Notes: a model not told the origin generated them from the letters alone. A stretch of DNA of 64,000 bases from Nostoc sp. NMS8 (GCF_017115045.1 NZ_JABXKK010000093.1:62001-126000); one strand, 5' to 3'; shown: positions 44,475 through 53,816, counted from the stretch's first letter. Numbers and translations: made by a program.

Positions 44475-45029
44475 CTACAACTTATCAAGTTTTTTGAGAG
44501 CAAAAAATAATGAACTAATATGTAATGTTTGCAGAATTTTACCATTGTCAATAAGTTGGATTAAATTTTTTAGCGGCAACAAAACGACATCAATCTGTTC
44601 TGTAACATCTAACTTTAAATCAGATACACGTTCTACATCTGTTGCTAAAAAACAATGGGTTAAATTGCTATGATTAGCTGGGTTTGGTGATAATATACCA
44701 GTCTCAATAAAATTATTGCTAGTATAACCAGTCTCTTCCAATAATTCGCGCTTTGCAGCTTCTAATGGGAAAACATCTTCAGCCTCTACAGCACCGCTGG
44801 GCAATTCTAAAATTGTTTTTTTCAGACCGTGGCGATATTGCTCTACTAAAACAACCTCCTGATTTTTGGTTAAAGCTACAACATTTACCCATGTTGGATA
44901 TTCCAGAACATAATAGGGGTCAACTATTGTTCCATTAGGCATTTGGCAAGTATCAGAGCGTACTGAAATCCATCTGTCTTTTATTATGTACGTAGATTTT
45001 AATACAACCCAATCAAATGAATTTTCCAT
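44475..45029 (-). CDS. Nudix hydrolase (ADP-ribose pyrophosphatase-like)
   Basis: 184 residues. Nudix box region GAVEAEDVFPLEAAKRELLEETGY, with one residue more than the standard Gx5Ex7REUXEEXGU spacing before REL, and the downstream ILSPNPANHSNLTHCFLATDVE. Likely cleaves a nucleoside-diphosphate-X substrate. It is the last gene of the leftward run from 49.6 kb. Confidence 0.85.
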   Translation of the reverse strand: MENSFDWVVLKSTYIIKDRWISVRSDTCQMPNGTIVDPYYVLEYPTWVNVVALTKNQEVVLVEQYRHGLKKTILELPSGAVEAEDVFPLEAAKRELLEETGYTSNNFIETGILSPNPANHSNLTHCFLATDVERVSDLKLDVTEQIDVVLLPLKNLIQLIDNGKILQTLHISSLFFALKKLDKL

Positions 45030-45068
45030 ATTTAAACATCTATTTGTCTGCTTTTTACAGTAATTATT

Positions 45069-45647
45069 TCATTGAATGCGTGTTGCTATAATCACTGAAT
45101 TTTTTGCTGTTACGCGAATTTCTGTTGCAGCAATCCGAGGATCTTTGAGCCAAAATTCCCTGATTGGATCTGTGCGTCCATGCCATTCTGGAGGCCAGTA
45201 TTCTTCGGGTGTGAGATCGTCTAGTAAGATGAAGCCTCCAGGCTTGAGAGCAGTTATCAATGTCTGAGGTTCTGTAAGTTTTGCCTTTCCGCCATCGGCA
45301 AATAACAAATCAAAGGGAGCATAGGTAAGTAAGTCGCGCCAGTCGCCTTGAAGTGCGCGGACATTAGACTTATCTGCAAATAGCTGTTGCACAACTTTGG
45401 CACGATCGCGATCGCTCTCGATCGTAATCAATGTACTATCTGGGTGTAATGCGCTCACAATCCACGCTGCACCAACCCCACACCCGCTACCAATCTCGCC
45501 AATTTGACCCTGTGTGATGTGGCTGGTGAGGACGTACAACAGACGACCAACTTCTGGGAGTGAGGATTGGGTAAACTCAAGTTGTGCAGCTAGGGATTCG
45601 GCCTGCTGCACTAATGATGGACTAGAGGCGATAGGATAATTTGTCAT
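45069..45647 (-). CDS. Class I SAM-dependent methyltransferase
   Basis: 192 residues. Motif I IGEIGSGCGVGAAWI, acidic LITIESD, then ALQGDWRD and FDLLFADGGKAK; PGGFILLDDLTPEEYWPPEW near the end, as in O-methyltransferase family 3-like proteins. Three bases separate it from the MBL-fold gene. The substrate is unknown. Confidence 0.8.
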   Translation of the reverse strand: MTNYPIASSPSLVQQAESLAAQLEFTQSSLPEVGRLLYVLTSHITQGQIGEIGSGCGVGAAWIVSALHPDSTLITIESDRDRAKVVQQLFADKSNVRALQGDWRDLLTYAPFDLLFADGGKAKLTEPQTLITALKPGGFILLDDLTPEEYWPPEWHGRTDPIREFWLKDPRIAATEIRVTAKNSVIIATRIQ

Positions 45648-45649
45648 GT

Positions 45650-46375
45650 CTACTTCTTGACCAAAACTTCTCGCAGAACCACTGCTAAATCCTGCAATGC
45701 ACGTTCGCCATCTCCCACAAATGTTGAACCGTGCATTGTTGCCAGTGTACGCGGGTTAAGGGCTGCTAATTCCTGGAGAATGCGATCGGTATGTGTTGTA
45801 TATGGTATGTAATTGGGAAAAGGACTTGCTTCATAATTGACGATTGTTTGACGGAACCGTTCAATCACATCAGACTCAGTTATTGCTTCCACATCTCCAA
45901 AGTGGTGGAAGAGGTCTGAGCAAAACAGCGTCTTATGAGTAGTTTCAAAGAATAATCCTGCATCCCAACCGTGGGGAACTTGTGGTGTATGGTGAAACTG
46001 AAAATTATATTTACCAGTGTTTAAAACTTCAGCTTGTTGCATAATCTTGGATGGACGAATTGCAAAATCATCTACGCTCACAAAGGCTGCTATGGGGCTA
46101 CAAACTGTCTGAGCATTTGGCGCAATGGAAAGCCATTCATTTAGCGATCCACATTCATCAGCTTCAAAATGGCTAAAGCTAATCCAGCGAATTTGTGATG
46201 GGTCAATAATCTTTGCCACTGCATCATGTACTAGTGGAAACATCCCTTTTAGACCCGTATGAAATAATAATGGTTCTTCATCCTTCACTAAAAATTGGAT
46301 GAATTGCATATCTATTTTTGGGTCATAGGTTGAGATGCGATAGATATCTGGGGCAATTTCGATAATGCTAGTCAT
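45650..46375 (-). CDS. MBL-fold protein of the oxygen-binding di-iron (ODP) type
   Basis: 241 residues from ATG 46375; an upstream in-frame Met would overlap the preceding gene. Metal ligands: SHFEADECG (H-x-E-x-D), HGWD region, CSDLFHH and MHGST. This arrangement matches flavodiiron-type (ROO-like) MBL domains that bind two irons and oxygen, but no flavodoxin domain follows. It may act as an oxygen or NO sensor or enzyme; unknown. Confidence 0.8.
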   Translation of the reverse strand: MTSIIEIAPDIYRISTYDPKIDMQFIQFLVKDEEPLLFHTGLKGMFPLVHDAVAKIIDPSQIRWISFSHFEADECGSLNEWLSIAPNAQTVCSPIAAFVSVDDFAIRPSKIMQQAEVLNTGKYNFQFHHTPQVPHGWDAGLFFETTHKTLFCSDLFHHFGDVEAITESDVIERFRQTIVNYEASPFPNYIPYTTHTDRILQELAALNPRTLATMHGSTFVGDGERALQDLAVVLREVLVKK

Positions 46376-46386
46376 AGTTTTAAAAC

Positions 46387-46785
46387 TCACACTGGTAATA
46401 ATGAAACATGGGCTGAAACAACCTTCCAGCCTTCGGTAAACCTGTACCAAGTCTGGCTTTGTCGCCCGAAACGCTCTACACCATTGATAATCCGGTGAAA
46501 TTCTAAAGTCACTGTTGCTGCATCTTTCCCAAAGGCTGCAACCTTGAGATTCAAGATTTCTCGCTCTATTTTTGGGTTTGGTCGATTCTGGCGAAAATTA
46601 CGAACTTCATCACCGCCATAGAGGTTTTCTGTGATGCCAAATCGCACTACTTCGGGCGCATCCCAAAACAAGCTGTCCATCACCTCCAAATTGTTATTAG
46701 AAAGGGCTTCTTCATACTTGAGGTACAAATCAGTTACTTCAGCTACAACAGTAGGGTCATTTACAGTAGTCATTGTTGTTACCAA
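46387..46785 (-). CDS. HpxZ/AtzH-like protein (DUF3225)
   Basis: 132 residues. NDPTVVAEVTDLYLKYEEALSNNNLEVMDSLFWDAPEVVRFGITENLYGGDEV, then GRQSQTWYRFTEGWKVVSAHVSLLPV, which closely follows the HpxZ pattern. HpxZ occurs with oxalurate and purine breakdown genes, and AtzH with allophanate metabolism. Here the neighbours are an exporter and a di-iron MBL protein, so the pathway may differ. Confidence 0.8.
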   Translation of the reverse strand: MVTTMTTVNDPTVVAEVTDLYLKYEEALSNNNLEVMDSLFWDAPEVVRFGITENLYGGDEVRNFRQNRPNPKIEREILNLKVAAFGKDAATVTLEFHRIINGVERFGRQSQTWYRFTEGWKVVSAHVSLLPV

Positions 46786-46840
46786 TTTTTGGTATCATGA
46801 ATGATTATGCACTTTTTCAAATGCCAGAGCTATTTTTCTT

Positions 46841-48094
46841 TTAAGCTCCTTCAGTACGTAGATTTAAACGAACCAGATCGCGGAAGGTAGAGATTTGCTG
46901 CATAAATAAAATTGAGCCTGCAATACAAATACTTGCGCCAAGGATGACAGTATTGCTACTACCAATTTTACTTGCTAGTGCGCCAGCTATTAAGTTGCCT
47001 ATAGGTACTGCGCCTGTAGATGCCATAACGTAAAGACCGGTAATTTGTCCGCGATTTTCATCAGTCACCAACAACTGAAGCAAAGTACGTCCGGCAATTA
47101 TCTGCAAAATAAAGCCGAAACCAGCTGCAAATAATGAGAGCAGTGAAAGCCAGAATACACGGGATAGGGCAAAGATAATCAAGCTTATTCCCATAAAACC
47201 TATACCCAATGCTAGAACTTTACCCGATTCCAGTACATTGCTATGTTTAGTTAAATAGATACCACCTGCTAAGGTTCCCAAACTGGAAGCTGTCATTAAG
47301 AAACCGAAGGTGTTAGGGCCACCTTGCAAAATCTCCTTGGCAAAAATCGGCCCCAAAGCTAAATAAAATCCCCATACGCAGCAGACTAAAGCCGAACCAA
47401 TCAAGACTGAGCGAATTGGTAAAAATCCAAAGGCATATTTAAAACTAGTTTTTAATTCTTCTAAAGGTTTGCGTTTGGAAATAACGGCTTTTCTGGATGT
47501 CAGCCGTATTGCTAGGAGGGCAATAATTACAGCAATGTAACTGATGCTATCAATTAGGAAACATAGTCCCGATCCTATTGCCATAATTAGTAAACCTGCG
47601 ATCGCAGGCCCCAACATACTCGTCACACTCACCAGCGAAGAGTACAAGGCAAAGGCATTACCAAGATTTTCCTTAGCAACTGTTTCGGGAAGAAATGCCT
47701 GCCGAGTCGGAATATCGAAGGCGTTGATAATCCCTTGCAGCACACCAAGAATTGCAATGTACTCGATATTAATCGTACCGCTTAGGGCTAACCACGTTAG
47801 AGCTAAAGACTGAAGCATCCCTAGAATTTGGGCAACTAGTAGAATTTGATGACGATTCCAGCGATCGGCAATGATTCCACCCAGAGGAATTAATAGAAGT
47901 GTGGGAATTTGGCTAGCAAAGCCTACTAGACCTAGTAACCAAGGTGAATCGCTGAGGCGATATACTAACCAACTAGTAGCCACTTGAGTCATTGACGTAC
48001 CAATCAGAGAAATTGCCTGACCTGTGTAGTACAGGCGAAAATTTCTGGAACTAAAAGCACGTAGCATGACTTGTGATTTTTTTGATGCTTCCAT
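46841..48094 (-). CDS. MFS exporter (MFS_3 type)
   Basis: 417 residues with about 12 membrane helices. MFS features: FRLYYTGQAISLIGTSMTQVATSWLVYRL, GGIIADRWNRH (the loop motif A, DRWxR), and VPIGNLIAGALASKIGSSNTV. Family resembles enterobactin and macrolide exporters. The run MFS, HpxZ-like, MBL, methyltransferase suggests export of a product or toxic intermediate; inference. Confidence 0.85.
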   Translation of the reverse strand: MEASKKSQVMLRAFSSRNFRLYYTGQAISLIGTSMTQVATSWLVYRLSDSPWLLGLVGFASQIPTLLLIPLGGIIADRWNRHQILLVAQILGMLQSLALTWLALSGTINIEYIAILGVLQGIINAFDIPTRQAFLPETVAKENLGNAFALYSSLVSVTSMLGPAIAGLLIMAIGSGLCFLIDSISYIAVIIALLAIRLTSRKAVISKRKPLEELKTSFKYAFGFLPIRSVLIGSALVCCVWGFYLALGPIFAKEILQGGPNTFGFLMTASSLGTLAGGIYLTKHSNVLESGKVLALGIGFMGISLIIFALSRVFWLSLLSLFAAGFGFILQIIAGRTLLQLLVTDENRGQITGLYVMASTGAVPIGNLIAGALASKIGSSNTVILGASICIAGSILFMQQISTFRDLVRLNLRTEGA

Positions 48095-48120
48095 ATATCA
48101 CCCTGAGTAGTTCCCAGTTC

Positions 48121-48897
48121 TTAACCGTGAATAAAAAAGTAGGCAGTCATCGTAAAGGCAACAATCATGACAAATTTCCGAATTAAGTGCGGTTCAAGTT
48201 GACGAGCATAATGGGCGCTTAAGTAACCACCAAGAGAGCCACCGACTGCCATCAAAATAGCTTGATGCCAAGCAATCACACCTGCAAAAATAAATGGAAT
48301 AATGGCAATACCATTGATACAACTCCCTAAAAATGTTTTAAAAGCATTCATTTTGTGAATACTTTTGATACCTAAAAATGTCAGAGTTGCCAGCATTAAA
48401 ATCCCTAAACCTGCGCCAAAGAAACCGCCATAGATGGCGATCGCAAGTTGAGCCAGTGCCAAATTAAACAAAGGCACAGATTCCGGTGATGTATTCTGGT
48501 TTCGATGCTGCAACCACTTTTTAAACGGTTCGCCAAAGGTAAACACAACTGTTGCTAGCAGCAATAGATAGGGAATCAGCTTTTTAAAGACATCTGGCGA
48601 TGTGTACAACAAAGCGATAGAGCCAATCATGCCACCAACTAAACTGACACCACATAAAAGTAAAAAATCTCGCCGATCGATGCCCAAATCTTGACGATAT
48701 GCTCCAGCACTGGCTAGAGCAGCCACCCAAATTGCAGTATTATTGGTGGCGTTAGCTGCGATCGGCGGTACACCCGTAAAAATGAGAGTTGGAAACGTGA
48801 TAAAGCTTCCACCACCTGCGACAGCATTTAACCCACCTGCAATAAAAGCAGTACTAAATAGAAGTAAGCTATGGAAAAGTGTTAAAGATGGTGGCAT
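48121..48897 (-). CDS. TauE/SafE-family membrane exporter
   Basis: 258 residues with about seven or eight membrane segments. FIAGGLNAVAGGGSFITFPTLIFTGVPPIAANATN is the TauE/SafE signature (glycine-rich first repeat); the second copy FFGAGLGILMLATLTFLGIKSIHKMNAFKTF is also visible. Members export sulfite or organosulfonates. It is next in the leftward run after the HAD gene. Confidence 0.9.
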   Translation of the reverse strand: MPPSLTLFHSLLLFSTAFIAGGLNAVAGGGSFITFPTLIFTGVPPIAANATNNTAIWVAALASAGAYRQDLGIDRRDFLLLCGVSLVGGMIGSIALLYTSPDVFKKLIPYLLLLATVVFTFGEPFKKWLQHRNQNTSPESVPLFNLALAQLAIAIYGGFFGAGLGILMLATLTFLGIKSIHKMNAFKTFLGSCINGIAIIPFIFAGVIAWHQAILMAVGGSLGGYLSAHYARQLEPHLIRKFVMIVAFTMTAYFFIHG

Positions 48898-48907
48898 TAT
48901 TTTGAAT

Positions 48908-48968
48908 TACGAATTACGTTAGCGTTAGCGAAGCGGTAGCGAGTAATCGAGCGTCCGCAGAAGCGTTA
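48908..48968. repeat. Dispersed repeat between TauE and HAD genes
   Basis: GTTAGCGTTAGCGAAGCGGT and neighbouring GCGTCCGCAGAAGCG, flanked by AATTACGAATTACG / TTACGAATTA. It is part of the palindromic repeat families of this genome; a related stretch lies at 49644-49670. Confidence 0.6.
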
Positions 48969-49619
48969 TTACGAATTAATTAATCTGAGAATATCACTTG
49001 GAGAATGGGCAATCAAGTCAGCACCATGAGCTTTCAATTCCTCCTCAGTTCCATAGCCATAGGTAACGCCTATTGAAGCGATGTGATGGCGCTTGGCTCC
49101 AATGATGTCATGTGAGCGATCGCCTACCATCACCACAGTAGAAGGTAAAAGTTTTTCTGTTAATAAAATATGATGAATTAAGTCACCTTTTATGCTCCGC
49201 GTTCCATCAAGTTCACTACCATAAATACCATCAAAAAGCAACGATAAACCAAAATAGTCAATAATTTGTGCTGCATAAATATATGGTTTAGAAGTTGCAA
49301 CAAAAGTTTTATAACCAGCAAAACGAATGGCTTTTAAAACTTCTGGAATTTGGGGATAAAGGGCGTTTTGAAATAATCCAATTGTTGCAAAGCGATGACG
49401 ATAAAGTAAAATCGCTTGTTCAATTACTGTGGCATCTAAGGTATTGAGTAATTGCGAAAAGCTATCTTTCAGTGGTGGGCCAATACACCAATGTAATTCA
49501 TCAGCATCCGGTGGTCTGTAACCGAGTTCAGAGAGCGCATACTGAATGCAACCAGTGATGCCAAGCTTAGGATCTGTCAAAGTCCCGTCAAGATCAAAAA
49601 GAATAGCCGAGGAAAGCAT
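48969..49619 (-). CDS. HAD hydrolase (phosphoglycolate phosphatase-like)
   Basis: 216 residues. Motif I AILFDLDGTLTDP (nucleophile and acid Asp), motif II TSKP, motif III K in the GDLIHH region and motif IV VMVGDRSHDIIGAKRH. Cap domain of the Gph type. Likely a small phosphatase, possibly for phosphoglycolate. First gene of the leftward run; it diverges from ydeP. Confidence 0.85.
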   Translation of the reverse strand: MLSSAILFDLDGTLTDPKLGITGCIQYALSELGYRPPDADELHWCIGPPLKDSFSQLLNTLDATVIEQAILLYRHRFATIGLFQNALYPQIPEVLKAIRFAGYKTFVATSKPYIYAAQIIDYFGLSLLFDGIYGSELDGTRSIKGDLIHHILLTEKLLPSTVVMVGDRSHDIIGAKRHHIASIGVTYGYGTEEELKAHGADLIAHSPSDILRLINS

Positions 49620-49718
49620 ATTTTAATTCGTAATGATGCCCGAATACTTGCTAGTGCTACGCTAACGTAATTCGTAATACGGTAGCCTAGAAGAACCCAG
49701 CAACTCACACACTGTATC

Positions 49719-51950
49719 ATGTTACCTAAACCCAAAAAGAACTGGACACCTTCAAATTGGGCAAGTTGGAAGCCTTTTGGCATTGGCGAACAGTATCCCA
49801 ATAACTACTGGGAGGTATTTCGCGCAATGTGGCTGTCTCGCGACAAACTACCCTACGCGTGGAATATTCTCGATAAAGGTGTCTGCGATGGTTGCGCTCT
49901 TGGAACAACCGGGATGAAGGATTGGACTTTAGATGGTATCCATCTCTGCAATGTCCGGTTACGGCTGTTGCGGATGAATACGATGCCAGCTTTTGACCCT
50001 GTGCTACTAGAGGATATTTCACAGTTACAAAAGCAAAAAAGTGCCCAATTACGCGACTTGGGACGGCTTCCTTACCCAATGATTCGTCAACGTGGGGAAA
50101 AAGGGTTTCGCCGTGTTAGCTGGGATGAAGCTTTAGAGGTAATTAGCGATCGCATCCGCACTACCACACCAGACCGTCTCAGTTTCTATGTTACCAGTCG
50201 CGGTACTGTCAACGAAACTTATTATGCTACCCAAAAAGCTGTACGGGCAATGGGAAGCAATAATATTGATAATGCTGCTCGTATTTGCCATTCTCCCAGT
50301 ACAGCAGGGTTGAAAGCGGCTCTCGGTGCTACGGCTACCACCTGTTCTTATAAAGACTGGATTGGAACTGATTTATTAGTCTTTATTGGCTCGAATGTTG
50401 CTAATAATCAGCCTGTTACCGTCAAGTATCTCCATTACGCTAAGAAAGCTGGCACTAGAATTGTAGTTATTAACACTTACCGCGAGCCGGGAATGGAGCG
50501 CTACTGGGTTCCCTCAATTGTCGAAAGTGCTGTTTTTGGTACAAAGTTTGCCGAAGACTTCTTCTTAATCAATATGGGCGGGGATATAGCATTTTTGAAT
50601 GGCACTATTAAACATATTATTGCTAACAACTGGGTAGACCAGTCATTTATAGATTTATACACAGTTGGCTTTGCCGAACTCAAAACATCTTTAGAAAGCC
50701 AATCTTGGGAAGAATTAGAGCGGCTTTCTGGGACATCCCGCGAGTCAATGTACGCCTTTGCCAAAATGGTCAAAGAAGCGAATAAAGCCGTATTTGTTTG
50801 GAGTATGGGCATTACTCAGCATGAATGCGGCGAAGATAATGTGCGAAGTATCATTAACTTAGCTCTTACCAAAGGTTTTGTCGGTCGCGAAGGCTGCGGT
50901 TTAATGCCAATTCGCGGCCACTCTGGGGTACAGGGTGGTGCAGAGATGGGATGTTACGCGACAGTATTTCCTGGTGGTAAATCTATCACCCCAGAAAATG
51001 CTGCCCAATTGAGTCAACATTGGGGCTTTGAAGTGCCAGCAAGTAAAGGTTTAATTGCCCCAGAAATGATTAGCGCCGCACATCAGGGAGAAATAGAAGT
51101 ATTGTTTTCTGTGGGCGGGAATTTTTTGGAAGTGCTGCCAGAACCAGATTATGTGGAAGCGGCACTGAAGCAAATACCCCTGCGGGTACATATCGATATT
51201 GTTCTCTCTAGCCAAATGTTGGTGGAACCCGCTGATACTGTGGTGCTTTTACCTGCGACGACTCGCTACGAAATACCAGGAGGAGTTACAGAAACTAACA
51301 CCGAACGCCGGGTAATTTTCAGTCCAGAAATTCCGGGGCCACGCATTGGGGAAGCGCGTCCTGAGTGGGAAGTGTTTTTAGAATTGGCAAGGCGGGTAAA
51401 ACCAGATTTGGCAGATAAGCTGGCTTTTGCCGATACAGCTGCTATCCGTCAAGAAATTGCTCAAGTCGTTCCCCAATATGCTGGTATTCAACATTTACAG
51501 CAAGCTGGCGATCAGTTTCAATATGGTGGTTCGCATTTATGCTTTGGCTGGAATTTCCCCACAGCAGATGGTAAAGCACACTTTGGCGTATTATTGCCAC
51601 GCCAAAGAGAATTACCAGAAGGTTATTTTTTATTAGCAACCCGCCGAGGCAAACAATTTAATAGTATGGTGCAGGAACGCAAGGATGCAATTACTGGGGC
51701 GATGCGAGAGGCGGTGCTAATGAATGCTGCTGATGCGGAACAGTTGGGTTTAAAAGATCGCGATCGCGTCATCCTTAAGAATGATTTAGGCGAGTTGTTA
51801 TGTCAAGTCTATATTGCCCCAATTCAGTCAGGAAACTTGCAAGTACATTGGCCAGAAGGGAATGTGCTACTAGATAAGAGTAAGCGATCGCTCGAAGGTG
51901 TACCTGATTATAATGCGATCGTGCGGTTGGAAAAAAAATGCGACAAATAG
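49719..51950 (+). CDS. YdeP-type molybdopterin oxidoreductase (formate dehydrogenase alpha-like)
   Basis: 743 residues. Three N-terminal cysteines (C56, C59 in CDGCA, and C77) in positions suggestive of an Fe-S site. Then VSWDEALEVISDRIR, ICHSPSTAGLKAALGATATTCSYKDW, VQGGAEMGCYATVFPGG, and the C-terminal molydopterin-binding domain, LLATRRGKQFNSMVQ and SLEGVPDYNAIVRLE. Matches the FdhF/YdeP branch linked to acid stress and nitrogen-related roles. fdhD, needed to sulfurate such enzymes, is 4 kb downstream. No other formate dehydrogenase subunit is seen. Confidence 0.88.
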   Translation: MLPKPKKNWTPSNWASWKPFGIGEQYPNNYWEVFRAMWLSRDKLPYAWNILDKGVCDGCALGTTGMKDWTLDGIHLCNVRLRLLRMNTMPAFDPVLLEDISQLQKQKSAQLRDLGRLPYPMIRQRGEKGFRRVSWDEALEVISDRIRTTTPDRLSFYVTSRGTVNETYYATQKAVRAMGSNNIDNAARICHSPSTAGLKAALGATATTCSYKDWIGTDLLVFIGSNVANNQPVTVKYLHYAKKAGTRIVVINTYREPGMERYWVPSIVESAVFGTKFAEDFFLINMGGDIAFLNGTIKHIIANNWVDQSFIDLYTVGFAELKTSLESQSWEELERLSGTSRESMYAFAKMVKEANKAVFVWSMGITQHECGEDNVRSIINLALTKGFVGREGCGLMPIRGHSGVQGGAEMGCYATVFPGGKSITPENAAQLSQHWGFEVPASKGLIAPEMISAAHQGEIEVLFSVGGNFLEVLPEPDYVEAALKQIPLRVHIDIVLSSQMLVEPADTVVLLPATTRYEIPGGVTETNTERRVIFSPEIPGPRIGEARPEWEVFLELARRVKPDLADKLAFADTAAIRQEIAQVVPQYAGIQHLQQAGDQFQYGGSHLCFGWNFPTADGKAHFGVLLPRQRELPEGYFLLATRRGKQFNSMVQERKDAITGAMREAVLMNAADAEQLGLKDRDRVILKNDLGELLCQVYIAPIQSGNLQVHWPEGNVLLDKSKRSLEGVPDYNAIVRLEKKCDK

Positions 51951-51957
51951 ACCATTT

Positions 51958-52035
51958 GTAGAGAGGCGATGAATCGCGTCTTTACTTGATAAAATTTGCA
52001 TCAAAACTACCGCAAAGATGAGCATCTCTGCGGTA
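51958..52035. terminator. Hairpins between convergent ydeP and carotenoid protein genes
   Basis: A GAGAGGCGATGAATCGCGTCTTT palindrome (51961-51983) and a second near-perfect 13-bp inverted repeat TACCGCAAAGATG / CATCTCTGCGGTA (52008-52035). They can terminate both convergent genes. Confidence 0.55.
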
Positions 52036-52141
52036 ATTCTAAGTTAACCACTATTAAAGTAGAGCAAAAACAGCCATATCTAGCTTAATTGCTATCAGTT
52101 ATCCCCAATTTTAGATACCCATTGAGAGTTTTTAGACTTAT

Positions 52142-52591
52142 CTAACCTATCGCTTCCACCACACTCAACATGAAATTAATCCGTTGCTCAAAATCCAGAT
52201 TTTTGATCAATGCGATAAATTCATCCGTTTCACCAGGAAGTTGATAGTCGGAGGGCACTGGAATTATGCTTCCATTCTCGATTCCTTGTGCCAGCAGAAA
52301 CCAAACGTCTAATTTGGCATTGGGACTTAGACTATTATAGGTTTGGCTGATATCGTTAGCTGCACCATTAATAATGTCGCGTTGTGCTTGCAGTTGCTCT
52401 TCTTTAGACAAGTCGAGAAATTTGTCAAAGACTGCTTTAGCAGGAACTTCTACGCTTTGAGGAGGTGCTGGTTGTAGCTGCTCTTTAAGATCGAGATAAC
52501 CGAACCAAAGTAGGGCTAGCTGAGTATCTACATCAAAGCGTTGAAAAATTTCTAAAGCTGGTCTTGTTGCTTCATCAATTGTGTAAGTCAT
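52142..52591 (-). CDS. Helical carotenoid protein (OCP N-terminal domain homologue)
   Basis: 149 residues from ATG 52591 (MTYTIDEATRPALEIFQRF); a TTG four codons upstream is possible. All helical; residues ALLWFGYLDLKEQLQP and LDVWFLLAQGIENGSIIPVPSDY are the Tyr/Trp carotenoid-contact regions of orange carotenoid protein. The NTF2-like C-terminal domain is absent, so this is a stand-alone HCP, which in other species quenches phycobilisome energy or singlet oxygen. Confidence 0.88.
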   Translation of the reverse strand: MTYTIDEATRPALEIFQRFDVDTQLALLWFGYLDLKEQLQPAPPQSVEVPAKAVFDKFLDLSKEEQLQAQRDIINGAANDISQTYNSLSPNAKLDVWFLLAQGIENGSIIPVPSDYQLPGETDEFIALIKNLDFEQRINFMLSVVEAIG

Positions 52592-52932
52592 AAAAAAGTC
52601 CAACTAAGCTAAGGGTATTCTGATTTCCTCAGTTACTTACTGAGAAAATTTGCTTTCAGTACTTCATACAACTTAACGAACAAATAGAGATGGATAACCC
52701 TACTTAGGGTAGGGATAGGATCACTACATAAGACAGATATAAATAACTTAAGTTGCTAGTTACAAAAATGATTGCTTTGATGTATGTAAAAGCTAAGTAA
52801 CGTCTCTGACTCTGTGCGATCGCTTGAAGGGGTTCCTGATTATAATGCAATAGTACGCTTAGAAAAGCAAACCTAATATTAACGCTTTCCGACTGCTACG
52901 CTCGACTTAATATTACTCCAAAACTTGCAGCC
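52592..52932. other. Intergenic region containing a ydeP 3' fragment
   Basis: About 340 bases between the divergent HCP and Uma2 genes. Contains a scrap of a second ydeP copy (52817-52876). The rest should hold both promoters; no other structure is visible. Confidence 0.5.
52817..52876 (+). pseudogene. 3' remnant of a second ydeP-like gene
   Basis: Twenty codons ending in TAA read RSLEGVPDYNAIVRLEKQT, nearly the same as the C-terminus of the YdeP protein at 49719 (RSLEGVPDYNAIVRLEKKCDK). The identity at nucleotide level is also high (CTTGAAGG-GTTCCTGATTATAATGC). Nothing upstream of it is coding. Confidence 0.85.
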
Positions 52933-53664
52933 ATGTCTGTCGCCAAAGATTTTGAAACCACAGAAGATGTTATATTTCCACCAGGGGATTTAGAAAGTAA
53001 CGAACCACCATTGGAAACATACCTACATTTGCAGCAAATGCTGCTATTGATAAAATGCCTTGATTGGTGGTGGCGAGACCACGACAACTTTTTTGCTGCT
53101 GGCAATCTTAGCATTCATTATAGTCCACGCCAGCGTAAATCCGAAGACTTTCGGGGGCCAGATTTCTTTGTTGTATTGGATACTGAACGCAAACCCCGTG
53201 ATAGTTGGGTTGTTTGGGAAGAAGACGGCAAATATCCGAATTTGATTATAGAACTGCTTTCAAAGTCAACGGCAGCAATTGACAAGGGCTTAAAAAAACA
53301 AATTTACCAAGATATCTTTCGCACTCCTGAATATTTCTGGTTTGACCCCAAGAATCTAGAATTTGCTGGGTTTATTTTGGTGGGTGGTACGTATCAACCT
53401 ATAGAACCCAACCCACAAGGATTGTTGTGGAGTCAGCAGCTAAGTTTGTACTTAGGCGTTCATGAAAATCAATTACGCTATTTCAATGCGGAAGGACAGT
53501 TAATGCCCACACCCGAAGAAATTGCCCAGTGGGAAGCGGAACGCGCCAAACAAGAAATACAACGTGCTGAACAAGAAATACAACGTGCTGAACAAGAAAT
53601 ACAACGTGCTGAACGCCTAGCAGCAAAACTGCGAGAATTGGGTGTTGACCCAGATACGATTTAA
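52933..53664 (+). CDS. Uma2-family endonuclease (DUF820) with C-terminal coiled coil
   Basis: 243 residues. PD-(D/E)XK nuclease-like core: FRGPDFFVVLDTE (metal-site Asp), then WEEDGKYPNLIIELLSKST (E and catalytic-region Lys in STAAIDKGLKKQ), and YFWFDPKNLEF. The C-terminus has three repeats of AEQEIQR, a short coiled coil of identical 21-base units. Uma2 genes are extremely abundant in cyanobacteria; real function unknown. Confidence 0.85.
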   Translation: MSVAKDFETTEDVIFPPGDLESNEPPLETYLHLQQMLLLIKCLDWWWRDHDNFFAAGNLSIHYSPRQRKSEDFRGPDFFVVLDTERKPRDSWVVWEEDGKYPNLIIELLSKSTAAIDKGLKKQIYQDIFRTPEYFWFDPKNLEFAGFILVGGTYQPIEPNPQGLLWSQQLSLYLGVHENQLRYFNAEGQLMPTPEEIAQWEAERAKQEIQRAEQEIQRAEQEIQRAERLAAKLRELGVDPDTI

Positions 53665-53816
53665 AGTATGTAGACTTGCTTTAAAAATTATGGAAGCTCA
53701 ACCAAAAGAGATCAGAAATTATTTAAATACATATAAGCATCTCAGTAGTTAGTATCTGATGCATGGACAGTTGCTCTGCCCACAGACAAAGAAGCGATCG
53801 CAACGCTGACTTTAAT

